From assembly GCA_016720705.1 (NCBI GenBank), contig JADKKB010000005.1, forward strand, positions 496,001 to 560,000: DNA of 64,000 nt, read 5' to 3'. The notes under the pieces were generated by a model. That model made no database searches. It saw only the letters and a list, made by a program, of their open reading frames with translations, and was not told the DNA's origin. The stretch is from Chloracidobacterium sp. (GTDB lineage: Bacteria > Acidobacteriota > Blastocatellia > Pyrinomonadales > Pyrinomonadaceae). Made by a program: the position numbers and the translations under genes. Each line of letters begins with the position of its first letter. Positions within the stretch are counted from its first letter, which is position 1. Of this stretch, positions 1 through 9,338 are shown one piece after another.

Positions 1-204
1 CGTACCGCCCTTGCCGCAGCCGAAACATTTGTAAAAACCCTTGCTCGGATTGACCGAGAATGACGGAGTCTTTTCCTGATGAAACGGACAACACGCCATC
101 CAATTCGCCCCTTTCTTCTTCAGATCCTGAGCATACGGCTGTATTATCCGCACTAAATCGGCACGGTTTTTCAGATCGTCAATGAAATATTGTGGGTAGA
201 GCAT
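1..204 (-). CDS. dnaG: DNA primase DnaG, N-terminal fragment
   Basis: This is the first 68 codons of DNA primase, which makes the RNA primers for DNA replication; the rest lies beyond the left edge. The translation starts MLYPQYFIDDLKNRADLV and continues into the CHC2 zinc-finger domain. The expected zinc ligands are visible: Cys39 and His42 in a CCPFH motif, then Cys60 and Cys63 in CFGCG. The EKTPSFSV stretch is also typical of the family. The ATG at 202-204 lies 3 bases after the mutS2 stop, so the two genes are almost certainly co-transcribed, mutS2 first. Confidence 0.95.
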   Translation of the reverse strand, partial: MLYPQYFIDDLKNRADLVRIIQPYAQDLKKKGANWMACCPFHQEKTPSFSVNPSKGFYKCFGCGKGGT

Positions 205-207
205 TCG

Positions 208-2670
208 TTATTGCTTTAACTCAGCAATTGTAGCGCCGTGGCCGCCCTGTGATGAAGGGGCGAATTCGAAACGATCGACCATATCACTGTTCTTCAAAAA
301 GTGATGAACGTAATTCTTTAGTGCGCCTGTGCCAAAGCCGTGGATGATGCGGACGCGGGGCAGAGAGGACATATACGCTTCATCGAGAAAACGATCGATC
401 TCATACTCCGCCTCTGCCGTGGTCTTGCCGATGAGGTTGAGTTCGGCGGGGGCATCGCCACCGTCGACATCACGCGTTATCAAAGAGCCCCGATCTTTTG
501 AAGGCACGTTGCCCGACGGCGGAGATTCTGTTTCGGCGAGTTGGAGGTTTGCGACTTTCTCACGCAGTCGCATACCGCCAACGAGTACCTCGGCGACATC
601 CCGATCGAGCTTTTCGATAACGCCCACATTACCGAATGAGGTGAACACCCGTGATCCAACCGTCAATGGAGTGTCTGCGGGTATCGACGTTGGGTTGTGC
701 AAATTTGATCCCGGACCCTTGTGTAAACTACCACCACGCGATGAGCTTCCGACCTTGGCCATAACCGCACGGTTCAACTCGGCCTTTCGCGATTGACGTT
801 CCTTGTCGAGGCGGGTTTTTAGTGCCTTGTCCTCGATGGTCTGGATAAACGCCTTTGACTGGCGGTCAAATTCGTCGACTGCCTTGGCAAGCTCGCCTTC
901 GAACTCTTTCTGCCGGGCTTTTTCCTTTTTTACGGCTTCAACCTCGAGAGCAGCATATTTCATCGCCGTCGCCTCGCGTTCCTCCTCAAGCGCGATGCGA
1001 AGGTCGGTCGCGATCTTGGTCTCCGTCTGGAGCTTTTTGAGATAGATTTCGGCCTCCTGAGCTGAAATATCGAGATGTCTGCGGGCGTCGTCGATGACGG
1101 GCTGAGTGATGCCAAACCGCCGAGCGATCTCGATCCCCGACGACGCACCGGCAAGGCCGAGCAGTAGTTTGTAAGTCGGCCGCAAGGTCTTTTCGTCAAA
1201 TTCGACGGATGCATTGATCACGCTCGGGTCATTGGCGGCGTACATCTTCAGGCCTCGATAATGTGTCGAAGCGATGACTTGGGCCCCTTTTTGGCGAAAA
1301 TGGTCGACGATGGCAACGCCGAGAGCCGAGCCTTCCTCTGGGTCCGTGCCGGTGCCGGCCTCGTCAAGCAGGACGAGTGACGGCGGTTCACACTCGCCGA
1401 TCATCGAAGCGATATTCGACATATGCGACGAGAACGTCGAGAGATTGGCGGCGAGCGATTGGTGGTCACCGATATCCGCTAAAACTGAGCGGTAAAAGGG
1501 GATTCGAGCTTCACTGGCGGGTACCGGCAACCCCGATATCGCCATCAGGCTCAGCAATCCTGCGGTCTTGAGAACTACGGTCTTGCCGCCCGCATTGGCA
1601 CCCGAAATGATCATCACCGGGCGTCCGTCAGTTAGCGTGAACGAGTTAGGTACGATCCAGTCAGAGTCGCCTGCGTAAACGGGCGACCGCGTACTTGGCA
1701 GTTCGTTAATATTCTGGCCCCCCGCTAACGCAGGTGGGGCTGACAGTAGCGGATGCCGGGCATCGGTCAGGTCGAGGGTTTTGTCGCCGGTTATCTCGGG
1801 CACGACAGCACGGAATTTGCGTGCAAATTCGACCTTTGCTTTGATAAAATCGAGTTCGGCCACGGCCTCGACGGCGAGTTCGACGGCCGGAAGTTGCTCG
1901 CGAAGCTCTTCGGTAAGTGCAAACAAGATACGGGCGATCTCGCGCTCCTCTTTGCCTTTAAGGTTTTGAAGCTCGTTATTAGCCTCGATCGCATCCAATG
2001 GCTCGACAAATACGGTCGACCCCGACGACGAAAAGCCGTGGGCGACGCCCGAAACCTTGCCGCGAAAATCGGCCTTTACGGGTATTACAAATCGATCGTT
2101 GCGCATCGTGACGATCTCGTCCTGAATGGCATTGCCGGCAGCACGCATTGCGGACTCGAGCGACTTGGTTAGGCGACCTCGTTGCAGATTGATCTCGTGG
2201 CGAATACGGGCGAGTTCCGGCGATGCTTTGTCATCGATCTCGCCGCCCGGCAAGAGCTTTTTATTAATGCGGTCGATCACCGCGAGTAGCGTCGGCGGGA
2301 TATGTTCGACGATCTGCCACAACGTCGGCACGAACTCCTTTTCCGGTTGGATCGCCGACCTTGCGAAGAGTGCCTGATTGCAAACTCGTGAGATCTCAAG
2401 GATTAATGTCGGCTCGAGTGTCGCGTTGTTTATCTTCAGGATCGCTACTGCATCCGATGGATCGCCGAGCCCGCTGAATGACCACGTCACCTGTTTTTCT
2501 TCGTTAAGTTTGATCGTTTCCGATATTGCCGAAAGGGAAGTTTCAAGCGATCGACGGTCGGTAAACGGACGAAGTAAAGCAAAACGATCGACCCCCATCG
2601 GCGTCTGGGCGTTACGGCTAACCAGTTCCAGCAGCCGTGCAAATTCGAGTGTTTCGAGCGAGTAAGCCAT
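208..2670 (-). CDS. mutS2: Endonuclease MutS2 (Smr domain)
   Basis: A MutS paralogue of the MutS2 type, 820 residues, within the usual 780-820 range. Family members suppress recombination or act on stalled ribosomes rather than in mismatch repair. The core and clamp regions come first, then the ATPase with Walker A GANAGGKT at residues 357-364 and Walker B LVLLDEAGTGTDPEEG. A charged coiled-coil segment covers about residues 525-640. A C-terminal Smr nuclease domain covers about 745-820, with LNLIGKT in place of the common LDLRG and the HGFGTGAL motif intact. Start is ATG. It lies directly upstream of dnaG. Confidence 0.95.
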   Translation of the reverse strand: MAYSLETLEFARLLELVSRNAQTPMGVDRFALLRPFTDRRSLETSLSAISETIKLNEEKQVTWSFSGLGDPSDAVAILKINNATLEPTLILEISRVCNQALFARSAIQPEKEFVPTLWQIVEHIPPTLLAVIDRINKKLLPGGEIDDKASPELARIRHEINLQRGRLTKSLESAMRAAGNAIQDEIVTMRNDRFVIPVKADFRGKVSGVAHGFSSSGSTVFVEPLDAIEANNELQNLKGKEEREIARILFALTEELREQLPAVELAVEAVAELDFIKAKVEFARKFRAVVPEITGDKTLDLTDARHPLLSAPPALAGGQNINELPSTRSPVYAGDSDWIVPNSFTLTDGRPVMIISGANAGGKTVVLKTAGLLSLMAISGLPVPASEARIPFYRSVLADIGDHQSLAANLSTFSSHMSNIASMIGECEPPSLVLLDEAGTGTDPEEGSALGVAIVDHFRQKGAQVIASTHYRGLKMYAANDPSVINASVEFDEKTLRPTYKLLLGLAGASSGIEIARRFGITQPVIDDARRHLDISAQEAEIYLKKLQTETKIATDLRIALEEEREATAMKYAALEVEAVKKEKARQKEFEGELAKAVDEFDRQSKAFIQTIEDKALKTRLDKERQSRKAELNRAVMAKVGSSSRGGSLHKGPGSNLHNPTSIPADTPLTVGSRVFTSFGNVGVIEKLDRDVAEVLVGGMRLREKVANLQLAETESPPSGNVPSKDRGSLITRDVDGGDAPAELNLIGKTTAEAEYEIDRFLDEAYMSSLPRVRIIHGFGTGALKNYVHHFLKNSDMVDRFEFAPSSQGGHGATIAELKQ

Positions 2671-2767
2671 TACATTAACCGGTCCAATGTCGTTAGATAG
2701 CCTACGCGTTGTAAACTATTGTAAATAATGCTGATAGATCTAATACTTAAAGTAAAGTCTAGTAAAG

Positions 2768-2860
2768 TTTTGTCCCACGGCACATTAAAGCGGGACAAAA
2801 GGTGGGACAGGTTAAATGCTGTGATTAAAGCAATTAATGTAACTTGTCCCATTGTCCCAC
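2768..2860. repeat. Paired TGTCCC inverted repeats (REP-like)
   Basis: The 209-bp gap between mutS2 and the DUF427 gene carries two imperfectly nested palindromes. TTTTGTCCC at 2768-2776 pairs with GGGACAAAA at 2792-2800. GTGGGACA at 2802-2809 pairs with TGTCCCAC at 2853-2860. A further GTCCCA lies at about 2846-2851. I see no convincing coding sequence here. The same GGGACA/TGTCCC core recurs at 51.8-52.0 kb. It could be REP-type palindromes or a structured leader; function is unknown. Confidence 0.5.
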
Positions 2861-2879
2861 GATTTTACGATTTAGGGGC

Positions 2880-3158
2880 CTAGATAACAGTTACTCCCTT
2901 CCAAAAGGCTATGTATCCCTCGATGTTCTTAGCGTCAGATTTGGCGTCCGGATAGTACCAAGCAGCGTCCTTATTGGTGGTACCGCCGGCGTCAACATCG
3001 TAATAGCTTGCCGTGCCTTTCCACCCGCAGACCGTGTGTGTCTCCGAAGGTGAAAAATGTTCTTTGACTAGCGAGTCGGCGGGAAAATAATGGTTCCCTT
3101 CGACAACTATCGTTTTGTCACTCTCTGCCAAAATCGTCCGGTTCCATATTGCTTTCAT
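2880..3158 (-). CDS. DUF427 domain protein
   Basis: A 92-residue protein matching the small DUF427 family in length and sequence. It has an N-terminal VEGNHYFP strand, a central THTVCGWKGTASYYDV segment and the AWYYPDAKSDAKNIEGYIAFWKGV tail region. The family is a small beta-rich fold of unknown biochemical role. A strong ribosome binding site (AAGGAG) lies about 13 bases upstream of the ATG. It follows the DCC-family gene by 43 bases on the same strand and is probably co-transcribed with it. Confidence 0.85.
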   Translation of the reverse strand: MKAIWNRTILAESDKTIVVEGNHYFPADSLVKEHFSPSETHTVCGWKGTASYYDVDAGGTTNKDAAWYYPDAKSDAKNIEGYIAFWKGVTVI

Positions 3159-3201
3159 TTCTATTATTAACTCCTTGATCTAAATCTCGCCACAACCATC
3201 A

Positions 3202-3594
3202 TCACCCGAAAAATCGTTCTCTAACGTCCGGAGTTGGCAGCATGCACGCGTCTTGCCTGCCGAACAGTCGGTAGCGATATTTCGCGAAGATCCTGTAAGC
3301 CAGATCACGGATAGATCCCGGCACGATGATAAACCCATATCCAACCGACCAGATGCCTCCCAGGCCTTTCGCGATTCGCAGGCCAGCGGTGGAGTGCGTA
3401 TATGCCCGCTCACCCTCGACTAAGATTATCGAATCGATGTCGTCCCCAATATTGTGCTCTTTTTTCAATTGCTGGCCTATTTCGGACTGCAGCGGAGCAA
3501 ATCTAAACTTCTTTTCGCTGTCGTGTCGAATAATGAAGTTAACGGCGCCGTTGCAGAAGTTACATACGCCGTCAAAGAGAATGATCGAGCTCAT
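3202..3594 (-). CDS. DCC-family thiol-disulfide oxidoreductase (DUF393)
   Basis: A small thioredoxin-like protein. The diagnostic DGVCNFCN motif lies just after the N-terminal ILF strand and carries the CxxC-type redox pair. The C-terminal part (DLAYRIFAKYRYRLFGRQDAC) is the usual tail of the DCC (DUF393) family. The exact substrate of this family is not established. I chose the ATG at 3592-3594 (MSSIILFDGV), which gives 130 residues and places the motif normally; an upstream in-frame ATG at 3607-3609 adds five residues. Probably an operon with the DUF427 gene. Confidence 0.87.
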   Translation of the reverse strand: MSSIILFDGVCNFCNGAVNFIIRHDSEKKFRFAPLQSEIGQQLKKEHNIGDDIDSIILVEGERAYTHSTAGLRIAKGLGGIWSVGYGFIIVPGSIRDLAYRIFAKYRYRLFGRQDACMLPTPDVRERFFG

Positions 3595-3671
3595 TGATAT
3601 ATTATACATCAAAAATTCAACCGCAATTTTCGGATAGATTTCATATTTGATTACGCATAAACTCTGAAGTT

Positions 3672-4736
3672 ATGGAAAACGTGATCTTTTGGCAGGCGGT
3701 AGAAGCAAATGATTCGCGGTTTGATGGTGTATTCTTTTTCGGCGTAAGGACAACAGGGATATATTGCAGACCGTCTTGCCGGGCTCGGTTGCCGAAGCGT
3801 GAGAACGTCGAGTTTTATCCCAACGCAAAACTGGCGGAGGACGACGGTTTCAGAGCCTGTCTCCGGTGTGTTCCACAAAATATGGGTGAGCCCGATACGC
3901 GGACAGTCAAGATATTGCGTGCTTGCGAGCTGATCGATGCAAATGATGCCGTGACTCTGGACCGTCTCGCGAGTGAACTGGACGTAAGTCCGTACCACCT
4001 ACAGCGGAGTTTTAAGCAGATCATTGGTGTCAGTCCCAAGAAATATGCCGAAGCAAAGCGGATGGAGCGTTTCAAGCGTCAGGTCCGCGGCGGCAGCGAT
4101 ATCGTGACCGCGATATACGAATCGGGCTTTGGATCGAGTAGCCGGCTGTATGAAAAGGCGTGGGAAAGCCTGGGGATGACGCCAAGTGAATATAAGAAGG
4201 GCGGTAAGGGAATGATGATAAATTACACGGTAACAGATTGTAAGCTTGGCCGCCTTTTGGTCGCCGCGACATCAAACGGACTCTGTGCCGTGGCTTTTGC
4301 AGATACAGATACTGAGCTTGTGCAAAACCTGAGGTTAGAGTATCCAAATGCTGATATTGCTGAAGATGTGGCCATACTGAAACGATATGTTCAGGAAGTA
4401 CTTGAACACCTCGCCGGCGATAAAAGTCCTTTTGCATTGCCGCTCGATGTCCGGGCGACGGCCTTTCAGTTGCAGGTCTGGGAGTTGCTGAGACGCATAC
4501 CTTTTGGCGAAACAGTTTCGTATGGTCAGATCGCAGAAATGCTCGGGGACAAGAAAAAGGTTCGTGCCGTTGCCCGTGCGTGTGCGACCAATCGTGTTGC
4601 GGTTGTGATCCCTTGCCACCGAGTCGTGGCCGCTGACGGCAAGCTAAGTGGATACCGTTGGGGCATTGAACGAAAACGAAAACTACTTGAACTCGAATTG
4701 GAGCTCAAGGGCAAACAACGTGGCGTGCAGGACTGA
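3672..4736 (+). CDS. ada: Bifunctional Ada: DNA methyl-phosphotriester and O6-methylguanine methyltransferase, AraC-type regulator
   Basis: Full-length Ada, 354 residues, the adaptive-response protein that repairs alkylated DNA and activates its own regulon. The N-terminal Ada domain has four zinc-binding cysteines, Cys32, Cys36, Cys63 and Cys66; the first lies in GIYCRPSC. An AraC-type helix-turn-helix region follows at about residues 80-170 (LDVSPYHLQRSFK). The C-terminal methyltransferase half ends with the acceptor motif PCHRVV, Cys315. Its order and length match E. coli Ada (354 residues). It is transcribed away from the DCC gene, so the roughly 75-bp divergent gap likely holds its promoter. 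No Ada box was identified with certainty. Confidence 0.95.
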   Translation: MENVIFWQAVEANDSRFDGVFFFGVRTTGIYCRPSCRARLPKRENVEFYPNAKLAEDDGFRACLRCVPQNMGEPDTRTVKILRACELIDANDAVTLDRLASELDVSPYHLQRSFKQIIGVSPKKYAEAKRMERFKRQVRGGSDIVTAIYESGFGSSSRLYEKAWESLGMTPSEYKKGGKGMMINYTVTDCKLGRLLVAATSNGLCAVAFADTDTELVQNLRLEYPNADIAEDVAILKRYVQEVLEHLAGDKSPFALPLDVRATAFQLQVWELLRRIPFGETVSYGQIAEMLGDKKKVRAVARACATNRVAVVIPCHRVVAADGKLSGYRWGIERKRKLLELELELKGKQRGVQD

Positions 4737-4842
4737 CGGTTCGCAATCGCAAACTGTGTCTTTGTGTTCTGAAACTTTTTCTATATTCTCTCCGTAACAG
4801 TAATTTCACGCAGACTCCAAAAATTAAGAATTTAGGAAAGTT

Positions 4843-6489
4843 ATGAGATCAAAGCTCTTTTTGTTCGCATTTGCGGCGATAAGCTTGTTTTTTGCTAACC
4901 GGGCCGAGGCTCAGAGTTATGCGATCACCAATGCACGCATCGTAACGGTTTCCGGCACGACCATCGACAAGGGGACGGTAGTCGTCAGAAACGGACTGAT
5001 CGAGGCCGTCGGGCCAAATGTCTCCGTACCGGCAGACGCTCAGGTGTTCGATGCAAGCGGTCTGACGGTATATCCGGGATTTATTGACGCAATGACCAAT
5101 CTCGGCATGCCGGCGGCAGCGGCGAGAACCGGCGGTCAGGGCGGCGGACAGATGTCACAGGCTCCAGCAACCGCCCCGACGTCAAATTCGGTCTATCCGG
5201 CGGGAATGAGACCGGAGGATGAGGCGATCGATGATCTCCGTGCCGGTGATTCGCAGTTTGAGGCGAATCGAAACGCCGGATTTACGACGGTCTTGACTAC
5301 TGGCCGGGTCGGAATCTTCAACGGTCGTTCTGCATTAATCGATCTCACGGGCGATACCGTTTCGGCTATGATTATCAGATCGCCATTCGCACAGCACATT
5401 ACATTCACAACGATCGGCGGCGGGCAATATCCCGGTTCACTCTTAGGCACGTTTGCGGCGATCCGTCAGATATTCTATGACGCACAACGGCAGCAAGATA
5501 TCGAAAAGATGTACGTAGCGAATCCGAGGGGAATGAAACGCCCTGCCGCGGACCGTTCGTTAGAGGCACTATATCCGGCGATCAACCGTGATACCCCTGT
5601 GGTCTTTACGGCCAACCGCGAGATCGACATTATTCGGGCTCTGGACCTTATAAAAGAATTCAAACTCAACGGGATGATCGCCGGCGGAGCCGAAGCGTGG
5701 AAAGTCGCCGACCGTCTCAAGGCTCAAAACGTCACGGTACTGCTTACATTAAATTTTCCGAAGCGAACAACGACTGCTTCGCCGGATGCCGATCCTGAGT
5801 CGATGGAAACATTGCGTTCGAGGGCCGAAGCTTCAAAATGTGCATCAAAACTGGCCTCGGCGGGAGTGAAATTTGCGTTTCAGTCCGACAATATGCGGTC
5901 GCTTAGTGATTTTTTCACAAATGCCGGCAAGGCTGTCGAAGCCGGTTTAAGCAAGGATGCCGCGATCCGGGCGATGACGCTTGGGTCCGCCGAAATACTC
6001 GGCGTAGATAAGACGACCGGCTCGATCGAGGCCGGCAAGATCGCCAACCTCGTTGTCGTAAAAGGCGACGTTTTCGGAAAAGACAGATATGTTTCACACG
6101 TTTTTGTCGATGGGAAGTACTACGAGCAAAAGGAACAGCCGAAACGCGAAGCTGGCGGCACACGGAATGGCGGTAACGTTGCTCCAACCGCCGGTATCTC
6201 GGGCACCTACGCTGTAACGATCGACATCCCCGGCCAGCCAATGGCGGCGACGCTGACATTTGTACAGGTCGGCGCCGCATTAAATGGAACGATGGTCTCA
6301 CAACTTGGCAGTTCGCAGATCCGTAGCGGCAAGGTCTCACCCGAGGGCTTTTCGTTTGCCAGCAGTGTCGAATTTGGCGGAGCAGCGATCGACATCACGG
6401 TCAGCGGCAAGGTGACAGGTGATCAGATCAGCGGTTCGATCGATTCGCCGCAGGGCATTGTGCCGTTCTCCGGCACCAAAAACCCGTAG
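4843..6489 (+). CDS. Secreted amidohydrolase-family protein lacking metal ligands
   Basis: A 548-residue protein with an N-terminal signal peptide ending near ANRAEAQ. The start ATG follows an AGGAAAG ribosome binding site. The fold is the imidazolonepropionase-like amidohydrolase family: small N-terminal beta-domain (ITNARIVTVSG) and a late EILGVDKTTGSIEAGKIANLVV segment. Where active members have HxH after PGFID, this protein reads PGFIDAMTNLG. The barrel histidine of HGxEAYK is Gly (GGAEAWK) and the late Asp region reads QSDNMRSL. It therefore probably does not bind the usual metals. A beta-rich tail of about 100 residues (ISGTYAVTIDI onward) is an added domain. First of a three-gene tandem. 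Confidence 0.85.
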   Translation: MRSKLFLFAFAAISLFFANRAEAQSYAITNARIVTVSGTTIDKGTVVVRNGLIEAVGPNVSVPADAQVFDASGLTVYPGFIDAMTNLGMPAAAARTGGQGGGQMSQAPATAPTSNSVYPAGMRPEDEAIDDLRAGDSQFEANRNAGFTTVLTTGRVGIFNGRSALIDLTGDTVSAMIIRSPFAQHITFTTIGGGQYPGSLLGTFAAIRQIFYDAQRQQDIEKMYVANPRGMKRPAADRSLEALYPAINRDTPVVFTANREIDIIRALDLIKEFKLNGMIAGGAEAWKVADRLKAQNVTVLLTLNFPKRTTTASPDADPESMETLRSRAEASKCASKLASAGVKFAFQSDNMRSLSDFFTNAGKAVEAGLSKDAAIRAMTLGSAEILGVDKTTGSIEAGKIANLVVVKGDVFGKDRYVSHVFVDGKYYEQKEQPKREAGGTRNGGNVAPTAGISGTYAVTIDIPGQPMAATLTFVQVGAALNGTMVSQLGSSQIRSGKVSPEGFSFASSVEFGGAAIDITVSGKVTGDQISGSIDSPQGIVPFSGTKNP

Positions 6490-6539
6490 ATATCAGTCGA
6501 CAGTTAAAAAAAAGGCAAGAGTAATTAAGGGCAATAGTG

Positions 6540-7940
6540 ATGAGAAAAATTCTCGTAATTCTAATTTTGACCGCGTTAGGTATGATCTCGCCGACGCTTG
6601 TTTTGGGGCAGTCAAAGTCGGACGTATTGATCAAAAATGCGACCGTGATGACCGCGGTCAAAGGCACGCTTGAAAATACCGACATTTTGATCCAGAACGG
6701 CAAGATCGCCAAGATCGGCAAGAATCTTTCTGCCTCGGCGACGACACGCGTTATCAATGCCGAAGGGCAATATGTAACGCCCGGCATCATCGATTGCCAT
6801 TCACATACGATGCTCGACGCGATCAACGAGGGCGTCTATTCGGTCACATCAATGACACGGACCCGCGATGTGCTCAATCCGACTGATATCGCGATATATA
6901 GGGCACTTGCGGGCGGCGTTACGGTCGCAAATCTGCTGCACGGATCGGCAAACCCGATCGGCGGCCAGAATACGACGGTCAAATTCAAATGGGGTCATCC
7001 GGTCGAGGATTATCCGATACCGGACGCACCGCCTGGGATCAAATTTGCGATGGGCGAAAACGTTAAGCGTTCGACTTCGTTTGCCCAGCCCGGGGCCACT
7101 GTTCGCTACCCCCGCACGCGAATGGGCGTCATCGAAACAATGCGCGATGCATTCCTTCGGGCCAGAGACTACCGACAAGCTTGGGCCGACTTTAAGGCGG
7201 GCAAGATAAAGGTCGCTCCTCGCAAAGATCTGGAGCTCGAACCCCTTGTCGAAGTGATCGAGGGCAAACGGCTTGTCCACGCCCACGGATACAGGTCGGA
7301 CGAGCACCTCAATCTGATGCTTTTGGCAGATGAATTTGGATTCAAGATCGCTACCCTCCAGCACGGACTGGAGGCTTACAAGATCGCCCCCGAGATCGCT
7401 AAGCGTGGCACGGGCGTCTCAATATTCACAGATTATTGGGGCTACAAGCTCGAGGCGTACGATACGATCCCCTACAACGCATATATATTGTGGAAGAGTG
7501 GCGTAGTCGTGTCGATCAACTCGGACGATGATGAGCGTATGCGACGCTTAAATCTCGAGGCCGCAAAGGTGATCAAGTATGGCAATGTTCCTGAGGAAGA
7601 GGCTCTCAAGATGATCACACTGAATCCGGCCAAGCAACTCGGCATCGACAAACGCACGGGTTCTATCGAGGTCGGTAAGGACGGCGACATTGTCATTTGG
7701 AGCGGACATCCCTTCAGCGTTTACTCGCGGGTGTTGACCACGATCGTCGAGGGCGAAGTGCTATTTGACCGAGCCGCGGACGCGAAAATGCGTATTGATA
7801 CGGCAAAGGAGCGTGAGTCGCTCGAAAAGCTTGATGTCAATAAAGCGCCGGGCACCGGCGGCGGCCAACCGCGGATCCCGTCCGAGCGTCGCCGCGGTGA
7901 CCGCGATGACGCCGAATACAGCGATGGAGGCAACCGATAA
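6540..7940 (+). CDS. Secreted metal-dependent amidohydrolase
   Basis: A 466-residue secreted amidohydrolase and the only intact-looking enzyme of the tandem. The signal peptide ends around VLGQS. The metal-binding HxH lies in GIIDCHSH, at about residues 87 and 89. Further ligands are plausible in LVHAHG (about 247-249), LQHGLEAYK (about 275) and SINSDDDER (about 329). The family hydrolyses amide or cyclic amide bonds; I cannot assign a substrate. I prefer ATG at 6540 over the in-frame GTG at 6537. It is 50 bases downstream of its paralogue, and its stop overlaps the next start (TAATG), which suggests translational coupling. Confidence 0.88.
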   Translation: MRKILVILILTALGMISPTLVLGQSKSDVLIKNATVMTAVKGTLENTDILIQNGKIAKIGKNLSASATTRVINAEGQYVTPGIIDCHSHTMLDAINEGVYSVTSMTRTRDVLNPTDIAIYRALAGGVTVANLLHGSANPIGGQNTTVKFKWGHPVEDYPIPDAPPGIKFAMGENVKRSTSFAQPGATVRYPRTRMGVIETMRDAFLRARDYRQAWADFKAGKIKVAPRKDLELEPLVEVIEGKRLVHAHGYRSDEHLNLMLLADEFGFKIATLQHGLEAYKIAPEIAKRGTGVSIFTDYWGYKLEAYDTIPYNAYILWKSGVVVSINSDDDERMRRLNLEAAKVIKYGNVPEEEALKMITLNPAKQLGIDKRTGSIEVGKDGDIVIWSGHPFSVYSRVLTTIVEGEVLFDRAADAKMRIDTAKERESLEKLDVNKAPGTGGGQPRIPSERRRGDRDDAEYSDGGNR

Positions 7941-9304
7941 TGTACTCAAAATTGAAAACGCTTAGATCCAAATGGTGCCTCACACTGCTTTTATCAGTCA
8001 TTGCCATCGGAGCATCGTCGTCCGTAGATGCGCAGAATGACGGATCGGAACAAAATCAGACCGGACGTGCCGGGACATTTGCGATCGTCGGGGCCCGCGT
8101 GGTGACGGTGTCGGGTGCGACGATCGAAAACGGAACAGTGGTGATCCAGAATGGCAAGATCGCCGCGGTCGGATCAGGTATTGCTGTTCCCGCCGGAGCA
8201 GAAAAGATAGATGGCAAGGGCCTCAGTGTCTTTCCGGGAATGATCGATGCCGGAACCAAAATCGGCCTCTCTGAGATCGGCCAAGGCGTAAATGCCTCTG
8301 TCGACGTGTCTGAGGTCGGCACGATGAACGCCAATGCTAAGGCGATAAAGGGCATAAATCCGCATTCCGTTTACGTCAATGTGACTCGTGCCAATGGGAT
8401 CACAACGGTAATGTCGTTTCCGATCGGCGGCTTGATCGCCGGACAGGGGGCGATCATAAATCTGAACGGTGCTACACAGGATGAGATGGCGGTCGTTCGT
8501 GAGTTTGGCCTCGTGATCAATTTTCCGCGTATTTCGACCGGTGGAGGATTTGGCGGCAGATTTGGCGGCCCTCCGTTAGAGTTTAGCGAGGCGGTCAAGC
8601 GTCGCGACGCCCAGATCGATGAGTTGAAAACGCTATTCACAGCTTCCCAAAACTACCTTCGTGCCCGAGATGCATACGCTAAGGACAAAACATTACCCTA
8701 CGTTGCCGAAGACCAGCGATATGACGCGATGGAACCGTACATTCGTGGCGAAAAGCCGATGATCTTTATTGCGGAGAGGGAACGCGATATTCGCTCTGTT
8801 GCCAAATTCGTCGGCGAAATGAAATTGAAGGGAATCATCTTTGGCGGACAAGAGGCGTGGAAGGCGGCGGATGATCTGAAAAAGTACAATATCTCAGTGA
8901 TCTATACCAATATCTATGCCCTTCCGGTTCGCGATGATGATCCGTACGACGAATTATTTGAAGCTCCGATGAAGTTGCAGGCGGCCGGCGTCAAGTTTTG
9001 CATCGGTACCGGAAGCGAGAATGCGGTTGTTCGCGATCTGCCCTACCAGGCGGGCCTGGCCGGTGCCTTCGGCTTGTCTAAGGACGACGCGTTAAAATCC
9101 GTAACTCTATATGCAGCCCAGGTCCTAGGCGTCGATAGCCAAATGGGGTCGATCGAAACGGGCAAGATGGCAAATCTGGTGGTCGCAGACGGCGATATCC
9201 TCGACGCCCGCACCAATGTGAAGTATGTATTCATCGGCGGACGAATGGTGCCGCTGACGAGTCGTCACACGAGGTTATTTGACAGCTTTAAGGATCGAAA
9301 GTAG
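7940..9304 (+). CDS. Secreted amidohydrolase-family protein lacking metal ligands (second paralogue)
   Basis: A 454-residue paralogue of the gene at 4843. The signal peptide ends near SSVDAQ. The N-terminal strand region (VGARVVTVSGATIENGTVVI) and the late VLGVDSQMGSIETGKMANLVV match its sibling. The metal-binding HxH is replaced by PGMIDAGTKIG, the HGxEAYK histidine by Gly (GGQEAWK) and the late Asp region by GTGSENAVV. Its only other histidines lie outside expected metal positions. It lacks the C-terminal beta domain of the first gene. It overlaps the stop of the active enzyme by one base, so it is co-translated with it. It may be a structural partner of that enzyme; this is inference. Confidence 0.85.
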   Translation: MYSKLKTLRSKWCLTLLLSVIAIGASSSVDAQNDGSEQNQTGRAGTFAIVGARVVTVSGATIENGTVVIQNGKIAAVGSGIAVPAGAEKIDGKGLSVFPGMIDAGTKIGLSEIGQGVNASVDVSEVGTMNANAKAIKGINPHSVYVNVTRANGITTVMSFPIGGLIAGQGAIINLNGATQDEMAVVREFGLVINFPRISTGGGFGGRFGGPPLEFSEAVKRRDAQIDELKTLFTASQNYLRARDAYAKDKTLPYVAEDQRYDAMEPYIRGEKPMIFIAERERDIRSVAKFVGEMKLKGIIFGGQEAWKAADDLKKYNISVIYTNIYALPVRDDDPYDELFEAPMKLQAAGVKFCIGTGSENAVVRDLPYQAGLAGAFGLSKDDALKSVTLYAAQVLGVDSQMGSIETGKMANLVVADGDILDARTNVKYVFIGGRMVPLTSRHTRLFDSFKDRK

Positions 9305-9338
9305 TCAAATTTCCACCGCCGCGAGACAGAGAAATAAG

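Noticed and set aside
2670..2852. 60-residue minus-strand frame overlapping the REP-like palindromes
   Set aside because: No ribosome binding site, unusual composition and coincidence with inverted repeats; more likely non-coding.
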